This document shows positions 9,053-17,397 of a stretch of 64,000 nucleotides of DNA, piece after piece (within the stretch, counting starts at the first letter, position 1; every line of letters starts with the position of its first letter). A program made the translations under genes and the position numbers. The stretch is from Oceanobacillus timonensis (GTDB lineage: Bacteria; Bacillota; Bacilli; Bacillales; Amphibacillaceae), in contig NZ_LT800497.1 of assembly GCF_900166635.1 (NCBI RefSeq), forward strand, positions 1,630,368-1,694,367, in the 5' to 3' direction. The notes beneath the pieces are model-generated. The model had not been told where the DNA came from, made no database searches, and worked only from the letters and a program-made list of their open reading frames with translations.

Positions 9053-10105
9053 GTGAAAATAGAAAGATCGTTTGATGCGATTGAAGTACATGCTGGATTA
9101 CCTATGAGGGTTGTTACTTCAGGGATCCCGACAATTCCGGGAAATTCAGTATATGAGCAAGCGCTTTGGCTGGAAGAAAATGATGATCAGTTAAGAAAGT
9201 TAATGCTTAGGGAACCCAGAGGCTATCCGCCGATTTGTTGTAACCTTATTGTGCCTGCAAAACATCCTGATGCAGATGCAGGTTATATTATAATGGAACA
9301 GCTTGAATATCCTATGATGTCAGGCGGCAATACCATAAGTGTTGCCACTGCATTATTGGAAACTGGCATGATACCAATGCAGGAGCCTGTAACAGAGTTT
9401 GCTCTTGAAGCTCCTGGGGGAGTCATTCCTATTACAGCAAATTGTAAAGATGGTAAAGTAACACAGGTTTATTTTGATAATGTGGCATCTTATGCAGTGC
9501 ATATCGATGCAGAAATTGATGTGCCTACACTTGGCAAAGTAAAAGTCGATGTAGCTTGGGGCGGAATGTACTATTGTATTATAGACAGCAGACAATTTGA
9601 TTGGCTGGAACTTGTTCCGGACCAAGGGAAAGAAATAGCAAAAATATCTGCCCTTTGTACACAAGCAGCCAAAGAACAGCTCGAAGTCCCTGAGCACCCG
9701 GATTATCCGGGGATTGGGATCACGATTTCCATCATGCATGGTCCAACGAATAATCCCGACGCAGATTCTAAAATTGTAAATACGATGTATACCGGCGACA
9801 TTGATTTTAATGATGAAAGCACTTGGACTGGTGCTTTGGATAGGTGCGCTTGTGGAACAGGTACTTCAGCTTTAATGACTATTAAGCATGCTAAGGGAGA
9901 ATTAAAAGTAGGTGACAGCTGGAGAAATGAAGGACTAATTGGTATTATTTTTGAAGGAAAGGTTTTAGGAAATTCAAAAGTTGGATCGATGGATGCTATC
10001 CATGTAAAAGTAGGCGGGCAAGCATGGATTTATGGATTCACAAAGTATATTTTAGATAAAACAGATCCATTTTCAGAAGGCTATACCGTGGGAGATATAT
10101 GGTGA
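9053..10105 (+). CDS. proline racemase superfamily protein (Ser/Cys variant)
   Basis: 350 aa, family of proline racemase, 4-hydroxyproline 2-epimerase and trans-3-hydroxyproline dehydratase. The first catalytic motif reads MMSGGNTIS with Ser90 where proline racemase has Cys. The second, DRCACGTGTSA, keeps Cys267. A Ser/Cys pair rules out plain proline racemase chemistry as the first guess and has been described for some hydroxyproline epimerases. Start is GTG, seven nt after AGGGGG. With the P5C dehydrogenase and OCD-family enzyme it suggests the island deals with D/L or hydroxylated proline derivatives. Confidence 0.82.
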   Translation: MKIERSFDAIEVHAGLPMRVVTSGIPTIPGNSVYEQALWLEENDDQLRKLMLREPRGYPPICCNLIVPAKHPDADAGYIIMEQLEYPMMSGGNTISVATALLETGMIPMQEPVTEFALEAPGGVIPITANCKDGKVTQVYFDNVASYAVHIDAEIDVPTLGKVKVDVAWGGMYYCIIDSRQFDWLELVPDQGKEIAKISALCTQAAKEQLEVPEHPDYPGIGITISIMHGPTNNPDADSKIVNTMYTGDIDFNDESTWTGALDRCACGTGTSALMTIKHAKGELKVGDSWRNEGLIGIIFEGKVLGNSKVGSMDAIHVKVGGQAWIYGFTKYILDKTDPFSEGYTVGDIW

Positions 10106-10286
10106 ATATTCGGAATATTGATAATTTCATTTATTTAATAAAAAAAGCGGTTAATGATCAAGGTCTGGTTTATAAATGAAACTTTGTAAATTGATAGGAA
10201 AACAGCAAAGGTTGGTATAAACCACCTCAATAAAAAGGAGACTTTGTTTCGTTTTAGTCTGAATTTAAAGAGGGGGGGAGTTCTAT

Positions 10287-10931
10287 ATGAAAGTTCTTGT
10301 AATCGGTGCAAACGGACAAATCGGAAAACATCTCGTTGCTCAGTTGCAAAACAGTGATGAACATACAGTAAGGGCAATGGTCAGGAAAGAAGCGCAGGAA
10401 GAGGAATTAAAACTATCTGGAGTAGAAACCGTTTTGGGTAACCTGGAGGGCAGTGTAGATGGACTGACTAAAGCGGCAGAAGACTGTGACGCAGTTATTT
10501 TTACGGCTGGCTCAGGGGCACATACTGGACCGGATAAAACCATGTTAATTGATTAGGATGGGGCTATTAAATCAGTAGAAGCTGCGGAGAAAACTGGTGT
10601 GAAACGCTTTGTAATGATTAGCGCTATCCACAGAAATAAAAGAGAGAACTGGCCGGAAAAACTTGCCCATTATTCAGCAGCAAAGCATTATGCTGATAGA
10701 TTTCTTCAAGCGAGCGGTTTGAACTATACGATTCTGCGACCAGGCGGTTTGTTAAATGAGTCAGGTATCGGCAGAATTAAGGCAGCGGATTATTTGGAAA
10801 GAGATACAATTCCGCGAGAAGACGTGGCACGGACTGCCATTACATCCTTAAATGAAGAAAACACGTATAAACGTGCTTTTGATCTTGTTACAGGTAATAC
10901 AGAAATAGAAGAGGCATTAAAAAAACTCTAG
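10287..10931 (+). pseudogene. yhfK: yhfK-like NAD(P)-binding SDR, interrupted by an in-frame TAG
   Basis: The two halves read in one frame and together match B. subtilis YhfK over its full 214 residues: an N-terminal GANGQIG cofactor loop, then YSAAKHYAD and YTILRPGG. Codon 90 is TAG (10554-10556), exactly where relatives read Leu in a L-(I/V)-D-L-D-G-A stretch, so one TTG-to-TAG change explains it. The frame is otherwise intact and the ribosome site is strong. A recent pseudogene, a sequencing error or suppression are all possible. A restart could give the C-terminal half only. Confidence 0.85.
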
Positions 10932-11026
10932 ATGCAGCTATTTACAGTTTTTAAGAAATGAATAAATATCTGAGCGTTTCTAGCCTATCAATATTAGAAA
11001 TCAAAATAAGGAGCAGAAATCTCATC

Positions 11027-12037
11027 ATGTCAATGTTGTTTACACCCATAACGTTTCAAGATACAGAATTAAAGAATAGAATTGTTATGTCCCCGATGTG
11101 TATGTATTCATGTGAAAGGGATGGAATCATTACACCATTTCACTTCACCCATTTAATAAGCAGGGCGGTTGGTCAAGTTGGTTTAGTTATGACAGAAGCT
11201 ACAGCCGTTCAACCAGAGGGGCGTATTTCCGTACAAGATTTGGGTATTTGGGATAATATCCATGTAGAAGGGTTAAAGAAACTGAATGAACAGATACATG
11301 CTTATGGAGCTAAAGCAGGCATTCAACTTGCGCACGCAGGTAGAAAAGCAGTAGTGGATAGCGGTATTTTCGCTCCATCGTCCATTCGCTTTAACGATAA
11401 GAGTAAAGTTCCTAATCAAATGGATATGAAGGATATTAAACGGACAATTGAAGCATTCAGACAAGCAGCTCGACGTGCTATGGAAGCAGATTTTGATGTT
11501 GTTGAAATTCATGCAGCACATGGATATTTAATTAATCAATTTTTATCTCCCTTGGCTAACAAAAGGACGGATCAGTATGGCGGACCACAAGAAAATCGTT
11601 ACCGTTTTCTTTCTGAAATTATTGAAGCAGTAAAAACAGAATGGAAGGGCCCTATCTTCGTACGAGTTTCAACGGATGAATACCATAAAGAGGGTAATAC
11701 CTTAGAGGATATGTTGTATTTTACAAATGAAATGAAAAAACAGGGTATTGATCTCATAGATTGCAGCTCGGGTGGAGTTGTACCAACAGAAATCACTTCA
11801 TATCCTGGATATCAAGTACCGCGATGTGAAGCTATTAAACAAGAAACGCTGATAGCTACCGGTGCTGTTGGACTGATCAAAACTGGAATACAAGCAGAAG
11901 AAATTTTACAAAATGAGCGAGCAGACGTGATAGTAATTGGAAGAGCCTTATTAAAAAAACCATACTGGGCAAAAGTAGCAGCCGATGAATTAGGGTACAA
12001 TATTGAGGCACCAAAACAATATCGCGGTTGGCAATAA
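11027..12037 (+). CDS. namA-like: old yellow enzyme, YqjM/NamA-type NADPH:flavin oxidoreductase
   Basis: FMN-dependent ene-reductase of the YqjM class, 336 aa as in B. subtilis. The flavin-tuning Cys is in VMSPMCMYS, the substrate-binding histidines in IHAAHGYL, and HAGRKA and the phosphate-site GRALL follow. The ATG at 11027 starts the family-like [15 protein letters not shown] is 13 nt upstream, rather far. Earlier in-frame codons lack homology. Old yellow enzyme relatives (StcD-like) act in N-methylproline demethylation in stachydrine breakdown, but those are longer, so the link is only suggestive. Confidence 0.85.
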   Translation: MSMLFTPITFQDTELKNRIVMSPMCMYSCERDGIITPFHFTHLISRAVGQVGLVMTEATAVQPEGRISVQDLGIWDNIHVEGLKKLNEQIHAYGAKAGIQLAHAGRKAVVDSGIFAPSSIRFNDKSKVPNQMDMKDIKRTIEAFRQAARRAMEADFDVVEIHAAHGYLINQFLSPLANKRTDQYGGPQENRYRFLSEIIEAVKTEWKGPIFVRVSTDEYHKEGNTLEDMLYFTNEMKKQGIDLIDCSSGGVVPTEITSYPGYQVPRCEAIKQETLIATGAVGLIKTGIQAEEILQNERADVIVIGRALLKKPYWAKVAADELGYNIEAPKQYRGWQ

Positions 12038-12072
12038 AAATGATTAAAAGATGCACCTTACGCATTTCAAGT

Positions 12073-12403
12073 TTTATCGGCGTGTAACTGGCTAGAGCTG
12101 GTACTGGGACTGTGCTTACCAATGCTGTCAGGTTAATAGATTTTCAAGAAAATAATAATAGTTACAATTGTAGAGCAATAAAACTAACCAGCGGAGGAAA
12201 AACACGGAGACTCCTGCGGAAAAGCGCAAAAGCTCTTCGGTAGGGCGAGTAAGCGCAAAAGCCCTTCGATCGGATTCATTCTAGCCTACAAGATGCAGGT
12301 CACAAAGGTGCCTGAAACAGGACGTTGCGAACCTAGCCTTTGTCCCTTTATCGTTTCAATGGGGGATGAAAGGAATCCCCCACTGAAAGAAGTTTCACTT
12401 TAT
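12073..12403 (+). repeat. bcr1-like element, copy 2, enlarged to 331 bp
   Basis: It has the same ends as the 156-bp copies: TTTAT plus GTGTAACTGGCT on the left, and GGGGGATGAAAGGAATCCCCC, then AGTTTCAC-TTTAT, on the right. The interior differs: it carries ~175 extra bases with AAAAGC(T/C)CTTCG units such as GCGCAAAAGCTCTTCGGTA (~12223) and GCGCAAAAGCCCTTCGAT (~12252). It separates the old yellow enzyme gene from the second BCCT gene. Bases 12404-12680 hold only a short TTGGTTA/TAACCAA pair and no ORF. Confidence 0.68.
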
Positions 12404-12680
12404 TAGAGAGCCATCATTTGGTTAGATTCTTTAGTTAACCAATAGTTGCTAAAAAGATAGTCTCCTGTATAGATAAATATAGGATTTTATACTGTTGGCT
12501 TGAAGGTAAAGGAAAATCCTTATATATTCATTTTATTTGCAGGTAAGTAAAATAACATTCAGCAAACCTGGACTTTAAGTAGATTATTTTGATAGATAAA
12601 TGTATTCATATATGTAACCGAACTATAAATTAATAAGTCAGAAAGTTGGTAATTTTTAAGGTGGTTTAAGGAGGATTATT

Positions 12681-14204
12681 ATCAAACAGAATATTGTTTT
12701 AAGGATTTCAATAATCATCTCTTGCTGTTTAATCGTTCTGGGTCTAGTATTTAGAAGTTGGTTAGAAAAAGTCGCTCCAATGTTTTTAAGTTTTAATGCA
12801 AATTACTTTGGAGTTTTTTATCTATTCTCTGGTCTTATCGTTGTTGTAGTTTGCGGATATTTAGCATTTTCCAAGTACGGAAATATCAGATTGGGAAAGG
12901 ATACAGAAAAACCTGAATTTAGTACTGTTTCTTGGATTTCAATGCTTTTTGCAGCCGGGATGGCAATTGGTTTAGTATTTTGGGCCACTGCGGAGCCAAT
13001 TACGCATTATTTATTTCCGCCGCAAGGGGAAGGAGCTACTGCCGAATCTGCTGACACTGCGATGAAATATACTTTTTTTCATTGGGGACTTCAGCCTTGG
13101 GGATTGTATGGAATCATAGGTTTGGGTATGGCTTACTTTCAATTTAGAAAAGGGCTTCCTGCCAGGTTTAGTTCTATTTTTTATCCACTTTTAAAAGAGA
13201 AAATATATGGTCCGATAGGAAACGCTATCGATATATTTGTAATCATCATATCGGCAATTGGTTTGGCGAATTCATTTGGGTTAGGCGCATTACAAATTTC
13301 TGAGGGAGCAAATATATTATGGGGATTTTCAAACACAATAGCTGTTTCCATCGTAATCATCATTATTGGAACTATTTTATTTATGATGTCTGCAGTTACT
13401 GGACTTAAACGTGGTATTAAGTATCTCTCCAATGTGAATATGATCTTAGCTCTTCTGATTACCTTATTTATTTTGTTTTTGGGGCCGACTAAACACATAA
13501 TTGATGTGTTTATTACTGGTACTGGCAGTTATATAAGTGATTTTTTATCGATGAGTACCAGGTTAGCTCCATTTAGTAATGAAGAACAAAACTGGATTTC
13601 AAATTGGACCGTATTTTATTTGGCATGGTGGCTATCTTGCGCCCCTTTTGTAGGCGCTTTTATCTCAAGAGTATCCAGAGGGCGAACGATTAAAGAGTTT
13701 GTATTAGCAGTACTAGTTGTACCTTCACTCATGTGTTTTGTTTGGTTTTCTGTATTTGGAGGGGCAGGTATTCACCTGATTCATGAATTAGGGAATACTG
13801 CTTTAGGAGATATCGTAAGTTCAAATGTCACCACTGCATTATTTGCGTTTTTGGATTATTTTCCAATGAGTTCTCTCACGAGTGTTCTAGTTATGGTATT
13901 AAGTTTAGTTTTTTTTATAACACAAGCCGACTCTGGATCTTTTGTATTAGCAATGTTCAGTTCAGGAGGAAATCTTAACCCGCCTAATAAAATAAAACTG
14001 ATCTGGGGCGGTGTTCTTTTTAGTTATGCCATTATTTTGGTTATTGCTGGAGGATTGGAGACTGCAAAATCAGTACTTATAGTCTTCACTTCACCGCTAG
14101 CTTTGCTAATCTTATTAATGTATTATGCGATTATAAAAGGATTAGTAAATGATGAACCTGAATTAAACAGGGAATATTCAGAAGGAGAAAAGGAGGTTAG
14201 TTAA
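12681..14204 (+). CDS. BCCT-family transporter with apparent AUC (or AUU) start
   Basis: Second quaternary-amine carrier, ~507 aa. The first ATG in frame (12780) would cut off TM1. The residues upstream align with the start of the next BCCT protein. Between the in-frame stop at 12657 and 12780 there is no ATG, GTG or TTG, while AAGGAGG ends six nt before ATC at 12681 (ATT at 12678 is the alternative). Family motifs are present: GMAIGLVFWATAEPITHY and HWGLQPWGLY (Trp, Trp, Tyr). In TM8 the sequence is AWWLSCAPF: Cys replaces the third Trp of W-W-x-x-W, so substrate choice may differ. Confidence 0.85.
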   Translation: MKQNIVLRISIIISCCLIVLGLVFRSWLEKVAPMFLSFNANYFGVFYLFSGLIVVVVCGYLAFSKYGNIRLGKDTEKPEFSTVSWISMLFAAGMAIGLVFWATAEPITHYLFPPQGEGATAESADTAMKYTFFHWGLQPWGLYGIIGLGMAYFQFRKGLPARFSSIFYPLLKEKIYGPIGNAIDIFVIIISAIGLANSFGLGALQISEGANILWGFSNTIAVSIVIIIIGTILFMMSAVTGLKRGIKYLSNVNMILALLITLFILFLGPTKHIIDVFITGTGSYISDFLSMSTRLAPFSNEEQNWISNWTVFYLAWWLSCAPFVGAFISRVSRGRTIKEFVLAVLVVPSLMCFVWFSVFGGAGIHLIHELGNTALGDIVSSNVTTALFAFLDYFPMSSLTSVLVMVLSLVFFITQADSGSFVLAMFSSGGNLNPPNKIKLIWGGVLFSYAIILVIAGGLETAKSVLIVFTSPLALLILLMYYAIIKGLVNDEPELNREYSEGEKEVS

Positions 14205-14232
14205 TCTAAAAAAGCTGCAAGGACTTTTTATT

Positions 14233-14246
14233 TGTAAGCGCTTACT
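14233..14246. promoter_or_regulatory. cre-like site before the third BCCT gene
   Basis: TGTAAGCGCTTACT matches 13 of 14 cre positions; GTAAGCGCTTAC is a perfect 12-bp palindrome. It lies in the 104-bp gap between two BCCT genes, 63 bp before the next start, so CcpA could control the third carrier separately. Confidence 0.65.
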
Positions 14247-14308
14247 GACGTTAGATACTATTTTCCTTATTTTTATTTAAACTAAAAATGAATTAGAAAG
14301 GAATGTCT

Positions 14309-15832
14309 ATGTTTAAAAATAATTTAATTTTACGTGTCTCTTTAGTTATTTCATTAGCGTTTATGGTTTTTGGTATTATATTTAGGGATTGGTTGGAAAA
14401 AGCTGCTCCTGCTTTCTTAAGTTTTAATGTGAATTATTTTGGTCCGATTTATCTGGTGGTTACTTTATTAATTGTCATTGTTAGTGTCTACCTTATGTTC
14501 TCAAAATACGGTACTATCAAATTAGGGAAAGATTCAGATAAGCCCGAATTCAGTACAATATCTTGGATATCCATGTTATTTGCTGCGGGAATGGGAATTG
14601 GATTGGTTTTTTGGGCGACGGCCGAACCCATTACGCATTATATATCTCCTCCTGTTGGGGAAGGATCCACTTCCGAATCAGCCGAACTCTCAATAAAATA
14701 TACATTCTTTCATTGGGGGTTACATCCATGGGCGTTGTTTGGTTTAGTTGGCTTAGGAATGGCTTACTTTCAATTTAGAAAAAAACTTCCTGCCAGGGTA
14801 AGCTCGATTTTTTATCCTGTTTTGGGCGACAGAATCTATGGTCCATGGGGTAAAACAATTGATATTTATGCGATATTTATAACAGTTATAGGTATTGCAC
14901 AAGCATTTGGATTAGGCGCAATTCAAATTTCTGAGGGAGCAAATTTTCTTTGGGGTTTTTCTAATACAACAACTGTTTCCATGTTTATTATCGTTTTTGG
15001 TACTGTATTATTTATGATTTCCGCACTTACAGGTGTTAATCGCGGGATAAAATACCTTTCTAATTTTAATATGCTGTTAGCTTTTGTTTTGATGATGTTT
15101 ATTTTCTTTATAGGACCTACAAAACAGATAATAGATATTTTTATCACTGGAACAGGAAGTTATATCAGTGATATCGTAGCAATGAGTTCACAGTTAGCTC
15201 CTTTTAACGGCGACCAGCAAAATTGGGTCTCTAATTGGACAATATTTTATCTTGCGTGGTGGCTAACCTGGGCATCGTTTGTTGGTGCATTTATATCCAG
15301 GATATCAAAAGGCAGGACAATCAGGGAATTTGTCATGGCCGTGCTTTTCCTTCCTTCCATATTATGTTTTATTTGGTTTTCTATTTTTGGAGGGGCAGGT
15401 ATACACCTTATCCATGACCTGGGAAATAGTATGTTGGGAGAAGCTGTCAATACAGATGTTACACAAGCATTATTTTCGTTCTTGGAGTATTTTCCAATGA
15501 GCTCTTTAACCAGTGCTTTAATGATGCTTCTATGTTTAGTATTTTTCATCACTTCCGCCGATTCAGGTACTTATGTGCTGGCAATGTTTAGCTCTGGAGG
15601 GAATATTAATCCTGACAATAAGATAAAGTTTATTTGGGGGTTAATTATTTTTAGTATTTCAGCAGTATTTATTATAGCTGGAGGCTTAGAAACGATAAAG
15701 ACAGTAGTTATTGTAGTATCCACTCCCTTTATTATATTTATGCTATGTATGACATATACGATATTAAAAGCGCTGAGAAGTGAATTTAAAAAACCAGAAG
15801 AAAAAGAAGATATTAAATCAAAAACCGGCTAG
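14309..15832 (+). CDS. BCCT-family transporter
   Basis: Third carrier, 507 aa, close paralogue of the gene just upstream (shared stretches such as LEYFPMSSLTS/LDYFPMSSLTS and FSSGGN). Twelve TM segments are expected. Motifs: GMGIGLVFWATAEPITHY; HWGLHPWALF (Trp, Trp, Phe); AWWLTWASF (all three Trp). The ATG at 14309 is six nt after AAAGGA; the ATG six nt earlier is too close to it. It probably arose by tandem duplication with its neighbour, the two diverging at the binding-site residues. Its C-terminus is short and charged. Confidence 0.92.
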   Translation: MFKNNLILRVSLVISLAFMVFGIIFRDWLEKAAPAFLSFNVNYFGPIYLVVTLLIVIVSVYLMFSKYGTIKLGKDSDKPEFSTISWISMLFAAGMGIGLVFWATAEPITHYISPPVGEGSTSESAELSIKYTFFHWGLHPWALFGLVGLGMAYFQFRKKLPARVSSIFYPVLGDRIYGPWGKTIDIYAIFITVIGIAQAFGLGAIQISEGANFLWGFSNTTTVSMFIIVFGTVLFMISALTGVNRGIKYLSNFNMLLAFVLMMFIFFIGPTKQIIDIFITGTGSYISDIVAMSSQLAPFNGDQQNWVSNWTIFYLAWWLTWASFVGAFISRISKGRTIREFVMAVLFLPSILCFIWFSIFGGAGIHLIHDLGNSMLGEAVNTDVTQALFSFLEYFPMSSLTSALMMLLCLVFFITSADSGTYVLAMFSSGGNINPDNKIKFIWGLIIFSISAVFIIAGGLETIKTVVIVVSTPFIIFMLCMTYTILKALRSEFKKPEEKEDIKSKTG

Positions 15833-15926
15833 GGAACAGATTCTGTTATGTTTTTAAGAACAACAATACTTTTGTTTTGGTTTGATTAAAAAGAGGTATT
15901 TGTTTAGCAACAATATATATTTTGAT

Positions 15927-16013
15927 TTTATCGCAGTGTAACTGGTTGTTGGTTATCAACGGGATAAGTAAGCGTAGGCCGAGCCCCAGCCCAACCAGTT
16001 ACACTGCGATAAA
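15927..16013. repeat. perfect 21-bp inverted repeat built from bcr1 left ends
   Basis: The bcr1-like left end starting TTTATCGCAGTGTAACTGG (15927-15947) is followed after 45 bases by its exact complement (15993-16013). No bcr1 right end is present. It lies between the third BCCT gene and the yitT-like gene and would form a strong hairpin in RNA, possibly ending or stabilising the BCCT transcript. Confidence 0.72.
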
Positions 16014-16111
16014 TTAGAACATAATAAAATATCTTCCTATTAATATAAAATAGAGGGATAATAAACAAAGCGTATTTGTTTACTTTAACAAATTAATAGA
16101 GGGGGATTATT

Positions 16112-17032
16112 ATTAAACTGACGAAACAAATATTTTTTATATTAACTGGCACTTTACTTGTTGCCTTAGCACTCACTGTATTTTCAATGCCTAACCAAAT
16201 TTCGGATGGCGGAGTGCCTGGGATAGCATTATTGCTTTACTTCCAATTTGGCCTCTCTCCTGGTATTGTTACGTTTATTTCATTTATTATCCTGCAATTG
16301 ATAAGTATTAAATTTTTGCCTAGAAATGTGCTCATTATAACCACCATTAATGTTCCGCTTCTTTCTTTATTTATCTTTTTAACGGAAAATATAATTACCG
16401 AACCTCTGGGAGATCCTTTGGTTGCAGCTATATTTGCTGGCCTAATTGGCGGGGTAGGACTTGCATTCATTATACAAGCTGGGAGTTCAACAGGAGGAAC
16501 TTCTCAAATTGCAAGGTTATTGGCGCAGAAATTTGAATGGAATATTATACTTACAACGTTTCTCTTAGATACTGTTATTGTGTTTGCAGGAATTTTTGTC
16601 ATTGGGCCATTATATACATTGTATACAGTGATATCGTTATCAGTTGGGAAAATCGCAAGTGATTATGTTATTGGCGGTTTAGATGCGAAAAAAGCTGTTA
16701 CCATTGTATCCCAAAAGTATCGCGAGATTGGCAAACAAATAACAAAAAATATGAGTTCAAGTGCTACATACTTTAATGGATACGGTACATTTACGGATCG
16801 GGAACAATTAATTTTATATGTAGTTGTACCAAACTATCGTTTAATCTTTTTAAAACGAATTATTCGGGAAGTAGATCCTGACGCTTTCATTGTTGTTCAT
16901 AATGTGAAAGATGTATCAGGAGGAACATTTTTCGCTTCACCTGAACCAGCAGTAGAAGGATTAATGACCGATGATATTATGAATGAAGCAGAAAATGATA
17001 ATCAGGAAGCAGATAATGAGACTAAGAATTAG
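16112..17032 (+). CDS. YitT-family membrane protein (DUF161/DUF2179), apparent AUU start
   Basis: Integral membrane protein, 306 aa, with the YitT order: about five TM segments (PNQISDGGVPGIALLL after TM1; GSSTGGTSQIARLLAQK) and a C-terminal cytoplasmic DUF2179 domain (LYVVVPNYRLIFLKRII). Function of the family is unknown. The first ATG (16187) falls after TM1. An in-frame stop at 16097 leaves no ATG/GTG/TTG for TM1, but AGAGGGGG is six nt before ATT at 16112. This is the same arrangement as in the BCCT gene at 12681. It is near the regulator gene and may be part of the island by location only. Confidence 0.8.
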   Translation: MKLTKQIFFILTGTLLVALALTVFSMPNQISDGGVPGIALLLYFQFGLSPGIVTFISFIILQLISIKFLPRNVLIITTINVPLLSLFIFLTENIITEPLGDPLVAAIFAGLIGGVGLAFIIQAGSSTGGTSQIARLLAQKFEWNIILTTFLLDTVIVFAGIFVIGPLYTLYTVISLSVGKIASDYVIGGLDAKKAVTIVSQKYREIGKQITKNMSSSATYFNGYGTFTDREQLILYVVVPNYRLIFLKRIIREVDPDAFIVVHNVKDVSGGTFFASPEPAVEGLMTDDIMNEAENDNQEADNETKN

Positions 17033-17075
17033 ACAATTTTCATTTATATAGAAGTCCTGCGTAAATAATTCAAAT

Positions 17076-17115
17076 AAGCAGCATTCGTAACAAGCGGATG
17101 CTGCTTTAGTTATTA
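17076..17115 (+). terminator. Rho-independent terminator
   Basis: AAGCAGCAT (17076-17084) pairs with ATGCTGCTT (17098-17106), followed by a T-rich stretch, 44 nt after the yitT-like stop. The remaining bases to 17220 show nothing else. Confidence 0.75.
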
Positions 17116-17220
17116 TAGGAAATTATAAAAGGCATTTTTGTATCATGTTTCCGTGTTTCTTTTCGTATTCTTGATTCACAGCTGAAAAACCTTTATAGTA
17201 GTAAAGTAGTTCTGCATGAT

Positions 17221-17376
17221 TTTATCACAGTGTAACTGGCTAAAAGACTCACACTTCAAGAATAGAGAAAAATTGAAAATTTTAAGTGAGAGATCCATCA
17301 GCCAGGAACGGCCTGATTCGTTCAACTAACTTCCAGTAGGTGAAAGAAACTCCTACTGAAAGAATTTTCACTTTAT
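17221..17376 (+). repeat. bcr1-like repeat element, copy 4 (156 bp)
   Basis: Same length as copy 1, from TTTAT (17221-17225) to TTTAT (17372-17376). Left end CACAGTGTAACTGGC, inner ACACTT/AAGTGAGAG arm, right-end hairpin, and AATTTTCAC before the last TTTAT. It ends 21 nt before the regulator ATG; the ribosome site AAAGGAGGG is the first thing after it. The regulator's native promoter must lie upstream of it, within it, or have been displaced. Confidence 0.78.
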
Positions 17377-17397
17377 AAGGTAAAGGAGGGATTCCAA

